From positions 248,001 to 312,000 of the forward strand of contig NZ_BCQS01000007.1 of NCBI RefSeq assembly GCF_001552195.1: a DNA stretch of 64,000 nucleotides, read 5' to 3'. Position numbers and translations under genes: made by a program. Below are positions 43,817 through 52,863 of this stretch, in pieces. Each line of letters opens with the position of its first letter. Within the stretch, counting starts at the first letter, position 1. This stretch comes from Actinomadura latina NBRC 106108. Its GTDB lineage: Bacteria; Actinomycetota; Actinomycetes; Streptosporangiales; Streptosporangiaceae. The notes beneath the pieces are model-generated. The model did no database searches. It was not told where the DNA came from and saw only the letters and a program-made list of their open reading frames with translations.

Positions 43817-45073
43817 TCAGCCCTGCCCCGGCTCCGGGGCCGGGTTGGCGGTGGGGCTCGGGCTCGGCGTCCCGGAGTCGTCCGCGGGCGGGGTCGACGG
43901 GGTGTCCGCCGGCGGCGTGGCGGGCGGCGTCGAGCCGTCGTCCGGCGGAGTCGCCGGGTCGGACGGCGGCGTGGTCGTCGGGGGAGCGGGGGGAGTGCCG
44001 GGCGGCTCCTCCGGCGGGGTGGACGGCTGCTCCGGCCGCGACGGCGTGTCCGACGCGGGCCTCTTCTCCGGGGACGGCGTGTCCGCGGGAGAGGTCGCGG
44101 GCGGAGCGGGCGGCGCCGGCGTCCCGCCCGCCGGGCGCGGCGGGTCGTCGAAGGCGCTGCCGACCGGGTTCTCGGACGCGGACGGCGTCCCGCCCGTGCC
44201 CCGCTCGGAACCGGTGAGGCCGGGCAGCGGGTTCTGCGGCACGCCGCTGGTCCGCGCCGACGCCGGGTGCGTCTGCCCCTCGCTCGCCGACGGCACCATC
44301 GAGGCGGCGTCACCGCCGCCCCTGGCCGCCGGCCAGGAGACGAGCAGGCCGATGACGGCGGCGGCCGACGCGGCGACTCCCGCGGCGGCGCCGAGACCCT
44401 TGGAGACGCCGCCGGAGATGCCGCGCTTCGGGCGCTCCCGGCGCTCGGAGCCGATCACGACGAGAGGGCTCGGCGAGATCACGCTCGGCAGCGGCCTCGC
44501 GGCCTCCTCCGCGCAGGCGGCGAGGACCCGCTCGCGCAGCCCGCCGGGCGCGCGCGCCGGCGCGCGGCGGGCCAGCAGCTGCGGCAGCCGGCCCTTCTCG
44601 AACGCGGCGATCAGGTCGAGCTGCGGCTCGGCGGTGCCGCGCATCAGGATGTCGAGGACGGCCCGCTCCAGCCGCGTCCGCGCGGCGGCGAGCAGCTGCA
44701 CGACCGTGTCGGGCGCGATGCCGAGGACGCGGGCGATGTCGTGCGGTTCGAGCCATTCGCCCGCCCACAGCAGCAGGACCTCGCGGTGGTCGGAGCGCAG
44801 CCCGGCGGCGGCGCGCAGCAGCGGGTCGGAGCCGGCGAACGGCGTCCCGCCCCGCGCGGCGATCTCGCCGGTGAAGGCGCCGCGCTCGGCGCAGGCCGTC
44901 CGGGACAGCGAGTACAGCCAGAGCACGCTGTCGCCGCGCGGCGGCTGGTGGACGGCGGCGCCGAACGTGTCGCCGAGGGCCGCCGCCGCGAGCCGGTCGC
45001 CGACGAGCGACCAGCAGTACGCGTACAGGCGGTCGGCGTGCGCGTCGTAGAGCGAGCCCAGGTCCCCGCGCAT
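43817..45073 (-). CDS. Sigma-70-like protein with transmembrane and Pro-rich C-terminus
   Basis: A 418-residue protein combining features usually separate. The first 170 residues look like an ECF sigma factor: LYDAHADRLYAYCWSLVGD (region 2-like) and a region 4 HTH, EPHDIARVLGIAPDTVVQLL. Then follow a linker, one predicted membrane helix (AAAGVAASAAAVIGLLVSW, about residues 225-245), and about 150 residues of Pro/Thr/Ser/Glu-rich sequence that should lie outside the cell. It could be a membrane-tethered sigma-like regulator, or a degenerate sigma with structural role. ATG 45073 was chosen by the family-like start MRGDLGSLYDAHA. No anti-sigma gene is adjacent. Confidence 0.75.
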   Translation of the reverse strand: MRGDLGSLYDAHADRLYAYCWSLVGDRLAAAALGDTFGAAVHQPPRGDSVLWLYSLSRTACAERGAFTGEIAARGGTPFAGSDPLLRAAAGLRSDHREVLLLWAGEWLEPHDIARVLGIAPDTVVQLLAAARTRLERAVLDILMRGTAEPQLDLIAAFEKGRLPQLLARRAPARAPGGLRERVLAACAEEAARPLPSVISPSPLVVIGSERRERPKRGISGGVSKGLGAAAGVAASAAAVIGLLVSWPAARGGGDAASMVPSASEGQTHPASARTSGVPQNPLPGLTGSERGTGGTPSASENPVGSAFDDPPRPAGGTPAPPAPPATSPADTPSPEKRPASDTPSRPEQPSTPPEEPPGTPPAPPTTTPPSDPATPPDDGSTPPATPPADTPSTPPADDSGTPSPSPTANPAPEPGQG

Positions 45074-45117
45074 GTGCCCTCCCGTTCCCGTCCGGCGTCC
45101 GACTGCTCGGCTGACAC

Positions 45118-45156
45118 GGTGCATACCGCTGATCAATGGTGCATACCGCTGATCAA
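45118..45156. repeat. Tandem direct repeat upstream of the sigma-like gene
   Basis: GGTGCATACCGCTGATCAA occurs at 45118-45136 and again at 45138-45156 with a 20-base period. It lies 45 bases upstream of the minus-strand sigma-like start and 199 bases before egtA, so it may be a tandem binding site. Confidence 0.7.
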
Positions 45157-45354
45157 CGGACTCTAGCGCCTCCGGTCCGCGGCTGAGAAGCCCGAGATCG
45201 GACAGCGCGTCGAATAGCACGGAAGGTAGTCGTGACGCCTGCGGACGGTGATGTTCACGGAGATTTAAGGAATTTCCTGAAAATCGGCGGATTCCTGATG
45301 CGGTTCAGCAGGGAAGGATTCGAACTCGCTATCGATTTACGCGAGGAGTCAACG
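45157..45354. other. Intergenic leader of the ergothioneine operon
   Basis: About 200 bases before egtA with lower GC than the surroundings. It holds a short palindrome AGGAA-T-TTCCT (45268-45278) and the GAGGAG ribosome site for egtA at 45342-45347. An in-frame extension of egtA starts at 45232 but has no family similarity. I see no RNA gene. Confidence 0.5.
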
Positions 45355-46563
45355 GTGACGCGTCTGACGGTTGATGGTGTCTACCAGCACATTCGCGGTG
45401 TCTGCTTCAAGACCGGCCCGCCCGGGACGGTGGGTGCGGAGACCGAGTGGTTCGTGGTCGACACCGCCGACACCGCCGCCCACGTCCCCGCCGGGCGGGT
45501 GCGCGCGCTCGTCGCCGGCGCCGGGCCGCCGGCCGCCGGGAGCAAGATCACCTACGAGCCGGGCGGGCAGCTCGAACTCAGCTCCGCGCCGTTCCGCGGG
45601 CTCGGCGCGCTGCACGCCGCGCTCGGCCGGGACATCGCGCAGGTGCGGGACGCCCTCGCCGCGGACGGGCTGGCGCTCGCCGGGCACGGCGTCGACCCCG
45701 TCCGGCGCCCCCGGTTCCAGGCCGACCACCCCCGCTACGCGTGCATGCGCGACTACTTCCGCGCGGGCGGCTTCCCGGACGCGGGCCTGGCGATGATGTG
45801 CTCGACCGCGTCCGTGCAGGTGAACCTGGACATCGGCGCCGACGACCCGGACGCGTCCCGCCGCTGGCGGCTCGCGCACTCGCTCGGGCCGGTGCTGGTC
45901 GCCGCGTTCGCCAACTCGCCGCTGCGGGCCGGCCGCCGCACCGGGATGCGCTCGTCCCGGCAGGGCATCTGGACCGAGCTCGACCCGTGCCGCACCCTGC
46001 CCGTCCTGCGGGACGGCGCGGACGGCGACCCGGCCGAGGCGTGGACGCGGTACGCGCTCGACGCCAGGGTCATGCTCGTCCAGACGGCCGAGGGCGAGTG
46101 GGTGTCCGACCCCGGCATGTCGTTCCTGGAGTGGCTCGCCAAGGGCGAGCCCGGCGAGGACGACCTGGCCTACCACCTGTCCACGCTCTTCCCGCCGGTC
46201 CGGCCGCGCGGCTGGCTGGAGCTGCGGATGATCGACGCGCCGCCCGGCCGGTACTGGCCCGTCCCCGTCGCCGTCGCGACGGCGCTGCTGGACGACCCGG
46301 CCGCGTCCCGGGCCGCCGAGGCCGCCGCCGAACCGGTCGCGGACCGGTGGGCGGAGGCGACCCGCCGCGGGCTGTCGGACGCGCCGCTCGCCGCCGCCGC
46401 GCTGGCCTGCTTCACGGCCGCCCTCGACGCCCTGCCGGGACTCGGTGCGTCCGGGCTCGTCCCGCTGGTCGAGGAGTACACCCGACGGTACGTCGAGCAG
46501 GGGCGCAGCCCCGCCGACGACACCCCGTCCCCCCTCTCCGAGGAGGAGCAGACATGGCCCTGA
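45355..46563 (+). CDS. egtA: Glutamate-cysteine ligase EgtA
   Basis: A 402-residue GCS2-family glutamate-cysteine ligase making gamma-glutamylcysteine for ergothioneine. Family features include GAETEWFVVD (metal/glutamate site), KITYEPGGQLELSSAPF, MMCSTASVQVNLD and the GWLELRMIDA strand. GTG 45355 follows GAGGAG with good spacing and lacks the non-homologous upstream segment. Order egtA-egtB-egtC-egtD matches mycobacteria. Its stop overlaps egtB by ten bases. In actinomycetes mycothiol is the main thiol, so this ligase is dedicated to ergothioneine rather than glutathione. Confidence 0.93.
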   Translation: MTRLTVDGVYQHIRGVCFKTGPPGTVGAETEWFVVDTADTAAHVPAGRVRALVAGAGPPAAGSKITYEPGGQLELSSAPFRGLGALHAALGRDIAQVRDALAADGLALAGHGVDPVRRPRFQADHPRYACMRDYFRAGGFPDAGLAMMCSTASVQVNLDIGADDPDASRRWRLAHSLGPVLVAAFANSPLRAGRRTGMRSSRQGIWTELDPCRTLPVLRDGADGDPAEAWTRYALDARVMLVQTAEGEWVSDPGMSFLEWLAKGEPGEDDLAYHLSTLFPPVRPRGWLELRMIDAPPGRYWPVPVAVATALLDDPAASRAAEAAAEPVADRWAEATRRGLSDAPLAAAALACFTAALDALPGLGASGLVPLVEEYTRRYVEQGRSPADDTPSPLSEEEQTWP

Positions 46564-47909
46564 TGAACTCCCCGGGCCCGATCGGCACTCAGGATGAATC
46601 CGCCCTCAAAGAACTGATCGCCGATGAGCTGGGCGCGGTGCGGGACCGCAGCTTCGGCCTCACCACCGAGGTCCTCGCCGAGAACGACCTCACCGCGCAA
46701 GTGTCGCCGCTGATGTCGCCGCTCGTGTGGGATCTCGCCCACGTCGGCAACTACGAGGAACTGTGGCTGCTGCGCGAGGCGGCGGGCCAGGACGCGATGC
46801 GTCCGGAGATCGACGATCTGTACGACGCGTTCGAGCATCCGCGCTCCGAACGGCCGACACTGCCGCTTCTGTCACCGGAGGAGGCTCGTTCCTACATCGG
46901 CACGGTCCGCGCCAAGGTGCTCGACTCACTCTCGTCGGCACGGTTCGACACGGCGAATCCGCTGACCTCGGGGGGGTTCGTGTACGGGATGGTCGTGCAG
47001 CACGAGCACATGCACGACGAGACCATGCTCGCCACCCACCAGTTGCGGAAGGGCGCTCCCGCGCTGCTCGACCCCGTGGCCGAGCCCCTCCAGAGACCTG
47101 CCGAGGGCTTGGGGGCCGGCGATGTGCTCATCGAGGCGGGCCCGTTCCAGATGGGCACCTCGGACGACCCATGGGCGTACGACAACGAACGCCCCGTGCA
47201 CCTCGTCGACCTGCCCGCCTACTACATCGACGTGGAGCCGGTGTCCAATGCCGCCTACCTCGCCTTCATGGAGGCCGGCGGCTACGACGACCCGCGATGG
47301 TGGGACCCGGCGGGATGGGAGTGGCGCAACGCCGGCGGTAAGCGCGCCCCCGCCTTCTGGGCCCGTGAAGGGAACCAGTGGGTGCGGCGCCGGTTCGGAC
47401 GGACGGAACCCGTCCCGCCCGCCGAACCCGTCCAGCACGTGTGCTGGTACGAGGCCGACGCCTACGCGCGGTGGGCCGGCAAGCGCCTGCCGACCGAGGC
47501 CGAGTGGGAGAAGGCCGCCCGCTGGGACCCGGCCACGCAGCACTCAAGGCGCTACCCATGGGGCGAGGTGTACGAGGAGGGCCGCGCCAACCTCGGGCAG
47601 CGCACGCTGCACCCGGCCGAGAACGGCTCGTACGCGTCGGGTGCCTCCGCCTACGGGGTGAGGCGTCTCCTGGGGGACGTGTGGGAGTGGACGTCGTCCG
47701 ACTTCCACGGCTACCCCGGCTTCCGCTCGTTCCCCTACAAGGAGTACTCGGAGGTGTTCTTCGGGCCCGAATACAAGGTTCTGCGCGGCGGCTCCTGGGC
47801 GACGCACCCACTCGCCATACGCGGATCCTTCCGCAACTGGGACTACCCCATCCGGCGGCAGATCTTCTCCGGGTTCCGCTGTGCCCGCACCCCGGGGGAG
47901 GACCGCTGA
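46554..47909 (+). CDS. egtB: Ergothioneine sulfoxide synthase EgtB
   Basis: A 451-residue non-heme iron enzyme joining hercynine to gamma-glutamylcysteine with O2. The N-terminal DinB-like domain has the iron ligands, His63 in DLAHVGNYE and His150/His154 in QHEHMHDET. The C-terminal FGE-sulfatase-like domain has the typical GPFQMGTS, RLPTEAEWEKAARWD, GDVWEWTSSDF and VLRGGSWAT segments. ATG 46554 follows GAGGAGGAG inside the end of egtA. It abuts egtC with no gap. Residue spacing is normal and nothing looks damaged. Confidence 0.95.
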   Translation: MALMNSPGPIGTQDESALKELIADELGAVRDRSFGLTTEVLAENDLTAQVSPLMSPLVWDLAHVGNYEELWLLREAAGQDAMRPEIDDLYDAFEHPRSERPTLPLLSPEEARSYIGTVRAKVLDSLSSARFDTANPLTSGGFVYGMVVQHEHMHDETMLATHQLRKGAPALLDPVAEPLQRPAEGLGAGDVLIEAGPFQMGTSDDPWAYDNERPVHLVDLPAYYIDVEPVSNAAYLAFMEAGGYDDPRWWDPAGWEWRNAGGKRAPAFWAREGNQWVRRRFGRTEPVPPAEPVQHVCWYEADAYARWAGKRLPTEAEWEKAARWDPATQHSRRYPWGEVYEEGRANLGQRTLHPAENGSYASGASAYGVRRLLGDVWEWTSSDFHGYPGFRSFPYKEYSEVFFGPEYKVLRGGSWATHPLAIRGSFRNWDYPIRRQIFSGFRCARTPGEDR

Positions 47910-48644
47910 ATGTGCCGCCATCTCGGCTACCTGGGGCCTGAGCAGACCCTCCACTCGCTCATCTACGACGGTGAGCACTCGCTGGAGACGCAGGCGTACG
48001 CGCCGCGCATGACCCAAGGGAACCTGCTGAACGCCGACGGGTTCGGCGTCGGCTGGTACCGGGACGGCGCGCCCGTCCGGTTCCGCCGCGCCCAGCCGCT
48101 CTGGACCGACGCGTCGTTCCGCGAGGTCGCCGGGGCCGTCCGGGCGTCCTGCGCGGTCGCGGCGATCCGGTCGGCGACGGCCGGGTTCCCCGTGGACGAG
48201 TCCTGTGCCCAGCCGTTCCGCGCCGGCCGCCGGCTGTTCAGCCACAACGGCAAGATCGAGGGCTACGGCGGCGTCGAGGCCAAGCTCCGGGAGCTGGCCG
48301 GCGACATCGCCGAGATCCCGGACGCCCGCGCCCCGGTCGACTCGGCGCCGCTGTTCGCGCTCGCCGCCCGGCAGTGGCGGGACGGCGCGCCGCTCGGCGA
48401 CGGCCTCGCCGCCGTCGTCGCGGCGATCACCGCGCTCGCCCCCGGCCGCTACAACCTGCTCGCCTCCGACGGCACGTCCCTCGCCGCCACGACCTGGGGC
48501 GACTCCCTGTTCGTCCGGGAGGACGCCGACGCGATCCGGGTCGCGTCCGAGCCGCTCGACGACACCCCCGGGTGGCGCCGCGTGCCCGACCGCTCCCTCG
48601 TCACCGCCGGTCCCGGAACCGGCGTCCGCATCGAAGCCCTGTGA
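47910..48644 (+). CDS. egtC: Gamma-glutamyl-hercynylcysteine sulfoxide amidohydrolase EgtC
   Basis: A 244-residue class II glutamine amidotransferase-like hydrolase that removes the glutamyl group in ergothioneine synthesis. The catalytic nucleophile is Cys2 exposed after Met removal (MCRHLGYLG). Further family residues lie in NADGFGVGWY, AAIRSATAG and FSHNGKIEG. It starts at ATG 47910 exactly after the egtB stop and ends 28 bases before egtD. Acts in the cytosol as part of the egtABCD set. Confidence 0.95.
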   Translation: MCRHLGYLGPEQTLHSLIYDGEHSLETQAYAPRMTQGNLLNADGFGVGWYRDGAPVRFRRAQPLWTDASFREVAGAVRASCAVAAIRSATAGFPVDESCAQPFRAGRRLFSHNGKIEGYGGVEAKLRELAGDIAEIPDARAPVDSAPLFALAARQWRDGAPLGDGLAAVVAAITALAPGRYNLLASDGTSLAATTWGDSLFVREDADAIRVASEPLDDTPGWRRVPDRSLVTAGPGTGVRIEAL

Positions 48645-48672
48645 TGCCGAACTCGCTGAAGGAGAACCACAC

Positions 48673-49626
48673 GTGGATCGGTTCCTGACCGCCGACGACC
48701 TCGCCAAGTCGCTCCGCCGGGACGTCCGGGAGGGGCTCACCGGCGCGCCCAAGACCCTGCCGCCCAAGTGGTTCTACGACGAGCGCGGCAGCGCCCTCTT
48801 CGAGCAGATCACCAAGCTGGAGGAGTACTACCCGACCCGGCGCGAACGGGAGATCCTCGTCGCGCACGCGCCCGGCATCGCCGCCGCCACCGGCGCGAAG
48901 ACGCTCCTCGAACTCGGCGCCGGCTCGGGGGAGAAGACCCGCCTGCTGCTCGACGCCCTCTCCGGCACGCTCCGCTCCTACGTGCCGGTGGACGTGAGCG
49001 GCGAGTTCCTCGACGGGTCCGCCGCCGGGATCGCCGCCGACCATCCGGGCCTGGCCGTCCGGGCCGTCGTCGCCGACTACGAGCAGCACCTGCCCCTCCT
49101 GCCCGGCGGCGAGCGGCGCCTCATCGCCTTCCTCGGCGGGACGATCGGCAACATGCCGCCCGCCGAGCGGATCGGGTTCCTCGGCGGCGTCCGCGCCACC
49201 ATGGACGACGGCGACTTCCTCCTGCTCGGCGCCGACCTCGTCAAGGACCCCGGGCGCCTCGTCCGCGCCTACGACGACGCGGCCGGGATCACCGCCGAGT
49301 TCAACCGCAACGTCCTGTACGTGATCAACCGCGAGCTGGACGCCGGGTTCGATCCGGACGCGTTCGAGCACGTCGCCGTCTGGAACGGGGCGGAGGAGTG
49401 GATCGAGATGCGGCTGCGGTCGGTCCGCGACCAGGACGTCCGCATCGGCGGCCTCGACCTGGACATAGCGTTCGCGGCGGGGGAGGAGATGCGCACCGAG
49501 ATCTCCGCCAAGTTCCGCCGGGACCGGCTGGCGGCCGAGCTGGGCGCCGCCGGCCTGGAGATCGCCGAGTTCTGGACCGACCGGGACGGCGACTTCTCCC
49601 TCACCCTCGCCGGGCCCGCCGCCTGA
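48673..49626 (+). CDS. egtD: L-histidine N-alpha-methyltransferase EgtD
   Basis: A 317-residue SAM-dependent enzyme that trimethylates histidine to hercynine. Landmarks are PPKWFYDERGSALFEQI, the SAM loop LLELGAGSGEKTR, FLGGTIGNMPPAER and the C-terminal FRRDRLAAELGAAGLEIAEFW. GTG 48673 follows AAGGAGAACC. It is the last gene of the set; egtE, the C-S lyase found next to egtD in some genomes, is not present, so lysis is probably by another PLP enzyme. It ends three bases from the convergent GDSL lipoprotein gene. Confidence 0.95.
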   Translation: MDRFLTADDLAKSLRRDVREGLTGAPKTLPPKWFYDERGSALFEQITKLEEYYPTRREREILVAHAPGIAAATGAKTLLELGAGSGEKTRLLLDALSGTLRSYVPVDVSGEFLDGSAAGIAADHPGLAVRAVVADYEQHLPLLPGGERRLIAFLGGTIGNMPPAERIGFLGGVRATMDDGDFLLLGADLVKDPGRLVRAYDDAAGITAEFNRNVLYVINRELDAGFDPDAFEHVAVWNGAEEWIEMRLRSVRDQDVRIGGLDLDIAFAAGEEMRTEISAKFRRDRLAAELGAAGLEIAEFWTDRDGDFSLTLAGPAA

Positions 49627-49629
49627 CGC

Positions 49630-50409
49630 TCAGCCCTTCCGGACCGGGTGGGCGAGGCCCAGCCGGGTGACGTCCGCGGCCAGGCGGGTCGCCACGTACC
49701 GGTGGCCCGCCGGGTTCGGATGGGTGCGGTCCTGCTTGATGAGCCGCACCGCGTTGCCCGTGCCCGTCAGCCGGTCGCCGGTGACCCACTTCTCGCCGAT
49801 CGGGTCGACGAACGGCACGCCGAGCTGCCCGGCGAGCCCCTTGAGCGCGTCCCGGACGGCGATGGCCCCCGGCACCGGCGCGCCCGTCCCCCACAGCGGC
49901 CCGAGCAGCACGATGCGGGTGCCGGGCCAGCGCTGCCGGACGCGTTCGAGCAGCAGGTGCGCCGCCGCCGCGACCTGCGGCGCGGGATACCGCCAGTCGT
50001 TGTGGCCGCCGGACACGATCAGCATGTCGGGCGCGGGCCGCCAGCCGAGCTGGCTCTCGAACAGGCTGAGGAACGCCTCTCGCCCGCGTCCCTGCGCGAC
50101 GAACCCGGTGCCCGCGCGCCCGCCCACGACGACCTGCCAGCCGAGCAGCCGCGCCGTCGCGGACGCGTACGTCGTCTCGGGCTGGACGCCCCGGTCGCCG
50201 ACCGTGTAGCTGTCGCCGAGGAACATCACCACGGACGGGGCCTTGCGGGACCCGCCGTCCTCGACGGCTCCCTTCCCGGGGCCGTCCGCCGCGGCCGGCT
50301 TGTGCACCGAGCCCGCGAGCACGGAGCAGCCGGTGGCCGTCAGAACCGCCACCAGGCTCAGGCACAGGACCAGAGTCGCCGCGCCGCGTCGGGCGCGGCG
50401 AAGTGTCAT
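49630..50409 (-). CDS. SGNH/GDSL hydrolase lipoprotein
   Basis: A 259-residue lipoprotein with a typical signal peptide ending in the lipobox LTATGC. The mature SGNH domain has block I GDSY in VVMFLGDSYTVGD, block II Gly in VVGGRAGTGF, block III GHND in IVSGGHNDWRY, and block V DxxHP as DRTHPNPAG. It should be an extracytoplasmic esterase or acyl-sugar/peptidoglycan deacetylase; substrate unknown. ATG 50409 gives the canonical signal peptide. It is convergent with egtD and divergent from an acyltransferase across 168 bases of unremarkable sequence. Confidence 0.86.
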   Translation of the reverse strand: MTLRRARRGAATLVLCLSLVAVLTATGCSVLAGSVHKPAAADGPGKGAVEDGGSRKAPSVVMFLGDSYTVGDRGVQPETTYASATARLLGWQVVVGGRAGTGFVAQGRGREAFLSLFESQLGWRPAPDMLIVSGGHNDWRYPAPQVAAAAHLLLERVRQRWPGTRIVLLGPLWGTGAPVPGAIAVRDALKGLAGQLGVPFVDPIGEKWVTGDRLTGTGNAVRLIKQDRTHPNPAGHRYVATRLAADVTRLGLAHPVRKG

Positions 50410-50577
50410 GAAGGACCATCCAAATGTTCCGGGGGATGCACCCCGCATATTAGTCAACTACCGGGCCCGGAAGGGCCCAGCTCGCCGGGTCGGTCGCATC
50501 CGCGTTCACATCGTCCGTTCACCGCGGGCTCACCTTGCGGATCTCCGCGGGCCACCGCGGGGCGGGAGGGTTCCGCG

Positions 50578-51720
50578 GTGGCTGGACGGGAGCGGTTGAG
50601 GGAACTGGACCTGCTGCGCTTCGCGGCGGCGCTGGCAGTGGTGCTGTACCACTTCACGGGGTTTCGGGGCGCGGGGCCGTGGCCGGTGCCCGCGCGGGAC
50701 GTGTTCCCTGGGATCGCGGCCGTTACGCGGTTCGGGTATCTGGGCGTCGACCTGTTCTTCGTGATCAGCGGGTTCGTGATCCTGATGAGCGCGTGGGGAC
50801 GAGGGCCGGGCCAGTTCGGCGTGTCACGGCTGGTCAGGCTCATGCCGGCGTACTGGGTGAGCGTGCTGCTGGGCGCGGTCGTGTACGTGGTGTTCCGGCA
50901 GGGGCACGGTGTTCCCGGCCTTGTCCTGCCGAACCTCACGATGTTGCAGAGCGGCCTCGGCCTGAAGAACGTGGACGCCGTCTACTGGACGCTCTGGGTC
51001 GAGTTCCACTTCTACGTGCTCGTCGCCGTCCTCGCGAGCATCGGCATCACCTACCGCTCGTGCCTGATCTTCATGGCGGCCTGGATGCTCGGCGGCGTCT
51101 TCGCCGACGAGGCGGGCAGCGACCTCCTCCAGGTCATGCTGATCCCGACCTGGAGTTGCTACTTCATCGCCGGCATGGCGCTCTACATGATTCATACGTT
51201 CGGGCCCACGCTGCTGCTATGGGGCTACGTGGCCGTGTGCTACTTGCTCGCGCTGCACTGGGGTGCATGGCGCGCGGAGCATGTCTTCCGGGGTGCGAAC
51301 GAGATCGCGGTCAGTGCCGTCATCACCGGGATCTTCGCGCTGATGATCCTGGTGGCGACCGGTCGGTTGCGGCGTCTGCGGTGGTCTCGGCTGACCGTCC
51401 TGGGAGCGCTCACGTATCCGCTGTATCTCGTCCACTCACAACTGGCGCTGCCCCTCTTGGACGCGCTCTATCCGAGCCTGGACAAGTGGGCTGCCCTGGG
51501 CGCGGTGTTGGCCGTGTCCCTGCTGACCGCGTATGGGGTCCATCGGCTGGTTGAACGTCCGGGTGCGGCTTGGATGCGGGTTCGCCTGCGCGCTTCGCTG
51601 GAACCTCCGCGTCGTCCGGCGGAACCGTCTAAGTTCGTCGATCATGGTGAATGGGGCGGTCCTGGTCTCGACGCTGCTGAGCCTCGTGGCCGCGTCCCGG
51701 TCGACGCGGCGCACACCTGA
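50578..51720 (+). CDS. Acyltransferase 3 (OafA/YrhL) family membrane protein
   Basis: A 380-residue membrane acyltransferase with about ten segments. LRELDLLRFAAALAVVLYHF contains the family R-x10-H element near the N-terminus, followed by YLGVDLFFVISGFVI and RLVRLMPAYWVSV. It probably O-acylates a cell-surface carbohydrate. GTG 50578 follows GGGAGGG. The C-terminal 35 residues are hydrophilic and are encoded by sequence that overlaps the start of the next gene by 77 bases. Confidence 0.9.
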   Translation: MAGRERLRELDLLRFAAALAVVLYHFTGFRGAGPWPVPARDVFPGIAAVTRFGYLGVDLFFVISGFVILMSAWGRGPGQFGVSRLVRLMPAYWVSVLLGAVVYVVFRQGHGVPGLVLPNLTMLQSGLGLKNVDAVYWTLWVEFHFYVLVAVLASIGITYRSCLIFMAAWMLGGVFADEAGSDLLQVMLIPTWSCYFIAGMALYMIHTFGPTLLLWGYVAVCYLLALHWGAWRAEHVFRGANEIAVSAVITGIFALMILVATGRLRRLRWSRLTVLGALTYPLYLVHSQLALPLLDALYPSLDKWAALGAVLAVSLLTAYGVHRLVERPGAAWMRVRLRASLEPPRRPAEPSKFVDHGEWGGPGLDAAEPRGRVPVDAAHT

Positions 51721-52789
51721 ACCGGGGGCACGCCGCTGGGCACGTCCAGAAGTGTTCCTCGCCCTGGTGGTCGCGCTCGTCTACCTGAACCAGGTGCTCT
51801 TCACCGTGTACGTGCTGCGCGTCCACGGCGGGGACACGTCGTTCATCGCGAAGTACCTGCCGGAGGGCTATTTCGCGCTTGCGGACGGTTCGGCGATGCG
51901 CGGCCTGGCAGAGCATTTCCCCAGGCCCGAACTGCTCGCACCATCCCTCCTGCGGGTGCAGGCGTTCCTTGAGCTGCCGTTCGGCCTGCTCGCCTACGTA
52001 ACCTTTCTGCGCTGGCTGGATGCCGGCCTGTACCGGCGGCTGGCGAGTTCATGGCTGGTGTGGGCGGCGTCGCTCTCCTACACGTTCGTCTTCTGCGTGG
52101 TCGAGTGGGACCTGCGCAACCCCTACACGGTGGACGACATCGTGATCCGGGCCTGCTCAGCCGTGCTCACACCGCTCCTCCTCCAGTGGCTGGCCAAGCA
52201 AGAGGAGGACCACGCTGAGCGTGTTTCGTTCGCGCAGATGCTCCTCTTCGCCGCATCCACCTGGGCCCTTGGGCACCTGGTGCTGGCCGTGTACGACACC
52301 GCCCTGCTCTACAACCTGGGCCATCTGGGCGGACGCCTGCCGGGCGCGGCCGTGGCGCTCTGTGTTCTCGTGGGCGCGCGTGCGGCCTCGTCCCGACTGC
52401 CGGACGGTGAAGCCGGTATCGCGCTGTCGTCCGTTACCGGCGCCTTGCGATGGGCGCTGCTGCTCTTCTTCGTCCCGGCCCTGGCCGTCCGCTACGGCGT
52501 CAACTTCGGCACGCCGATTCTCGCCGTGGCCGCCGGCCTGTCCATCTGCCTGGTCGCCGGAGTGCGCGCCCTGCGGGAGACCCTGGCGGGCGCCGGAACC
52601 GCGCGCATCGCGCTCTGGGCCGCGCAGGGGACGACGGCGCTGGCCTTCGGCGGCGTCGTCGGCTGCGCGGCCGTTCGCCTGGTCACCGACAGGTACTACG
52701 AGGCGGGTCTCCTCCGCGGCGCGGCCGCCTTCTTCGCCGTGGTCGTCGCCGTATGCGCGTTGAGCGACCGCTGGGCGGCGGGTGGGTGA
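51644..52789 (+). CDS. Multispanning membrane protein of unknown function
   Basis: A 381-residue protein with eight to ten hydrophobic segments, for example FLALVVALVYLNQVLFTVYV, VWAASLSYTFVFCVVEW, WALLLFFVPALAVRYGV and AAAFFAVVVAVCAL. No family signature is recognised. ATG 51644 lies inside the 3' end of the acyltransferase gene with a 77-base overlap in another frame, indicating tight coupling. It could assist the acyltransferase in surface-glycan modification. A bidirectional terminator follows. Confidence 0.7.
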   Translation: MVNGAVLVSTLLSLVAASRSTRRTPEPGARRWARPEVFLALVVALVYLNQVLFTVYVLRVHGGDTSFIAKYLPEGYFALADGSAMRGLAEHFPRPELLAPSLLRVQAFLELPFGLLAYVTFLRWLDAGLYRRLASSWLVWAASLSYTFVFCVVEWDLRNPYTVDDIVIRACSAVLTPLLLQWLAKQEEDHAERVSFAQMLLFAASTWALGHLVLAVYDTALLYNLGHLGGRLPGAAVALCVLVGARAASSRLPDGEAGIALSSVTGALRWALLLFFVPALAVRYGVNFGTPILAVAAGLSICLVAGVRALRETLAGAGTARIALWAAQGTTALAFGGVVGCAAVRLVTDRYYEAGLLRGAAAFFAVVVAVCALSDRWAAGG

Positions 52790-52863
52790 CACTTCCGGCG
52801 CAGGGGGCGCTGTACCTGGTGAGAGGGTTCGGTGGGAGTGAGCGGGCTCCAGCCGGACGCGTT

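Noticed and set aside
45310..45345. A GATTCGAAC stretch resembling a minus-strand tRNA T-loop upstream of egtA
   Set aside because: The flanking bases do not form a T-stem, and no anticodon arm or acceptor stem is present.
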